Shown: positions 63,976-64,000 of the stretch, in pieces
Layout: each line of letters opens with the position of its first letter
Numbering within the stretch: the first letter of the stretch is position 1
Origin: Tremella fuciformis
Lineage: Eukaryota; Basidiomycota; Tremellomycetes; Tremellales; Tremellaceae
Direction of reading: 5' to 3'
Length of the DNA stretch: 64,000 nucleotides
NCBI GenBank assembly: GCA_032768795.1
Contig: CP136493.1
Location: forward strand, 1,550,001 to 1,614,000
Translations under genes and position numbers: made by a program
Notes under the pieces: generated by a model
Database searches by the model: none
Seen by the model: the letters and a program-made list of their open reading frames with translations, nothing else
Told to the model about the DNA's origin: nothing

Positions 63976-64000
63976 GGCAGCAGCGTTCACAGAGGACTCG

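Overview
The window is nuclear DNA of a fungus, almost certainly a basidiomycete and most likely a Tremellomycete-type yeast. The evidence is the gene set (Gup1-type acyltransferase, WOPR regulator, DASH subunit Hsk3, Yvc1-type TRP channel, Sup35), the moderately high GC, and the gene structure. Introns are very short (mostly 38-50 nt) with GT..AG ends and CTNAC/CTGAC-like branch points, and there are up to 18 exons per gene. The class assignment is inference. Exon boundaries were placed by hand from reading frame, splice consensus and remembered family sequence. The summed exon lengths divide by three in each multi-exon model given.

Layout. 1-2.5 kb: two diverged tandem paralogs of unknown function, the first cut by the window edge, plus two weak minus-strand models. 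2.86-9.7 kb: SUP35/eRF3 (minus), divergent from an Arc1/EMAPII-type tRNA-binding protein, then UDP-GlcNAc pyrophosphorylase. 10-13.5 kb: an 18-exon Yvc1-type vacuolar cation channel, followed by an intron-containing tRNA. 14.1-17.5 kb: a zinc-cluster protein that looks like a shortened AlkB-associated fungal protein, and a WOPR transcription factor. 17.5-20.9 kb: a 3.4-kb gene-free stretch upstream of the WOPR gene. 20.9-31.8 kb: GUP1-like MBOAT, two lineage-specific proteins, and RPAP1. 32.1-42.5 kb: UPF2/NMD2, a WDR68/DCAF7 WD-repeat protein, MCM7, HSK3 and cytochrome c haem lyase. 43.2-53 kb: a secreted-looking protein with two long His-Asp tracts, an LRR protein and pyruvate carboxylase. 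53-64 kb: an accessory region of short, disordered, minus-strand genes with duplicated promoters, duplicated relics and one complete pogo/Fot1-type DNA transposon.

How the genes fit together. The first 53 kb is mostly housekeeping. It covers translation and RNA quality control (Sup35, Arc1-like, tRNA, UPF2, RPAP1), replication and chromosome segregation (MCM7 and HSK3, divergent across a promoter with an MCB-like ACGCGT), cell-wall precursor supply (UAP1), membrane and vacuole (Gup1, Yvc1) and mitochondrial carbon or haem metabolism (PYC, haem lyase).

The most unusual part is 54-64 kb. Two neighbouring genes (55830-55252 and 57450-56977) keep clearly homologous promoters and similar 3' flanks around strongly diverged coding sequence. 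An intact 1.8-kb transposon with perfect 45-bp inverted repeats and a TA target duplication sits just upstream of the promoter of one of them. Other short disordered genes, a 148-bp tandem promoter duplication and a gene whose start codon seems to be created by splicing lie alongside. I cannot assign a function to this family.
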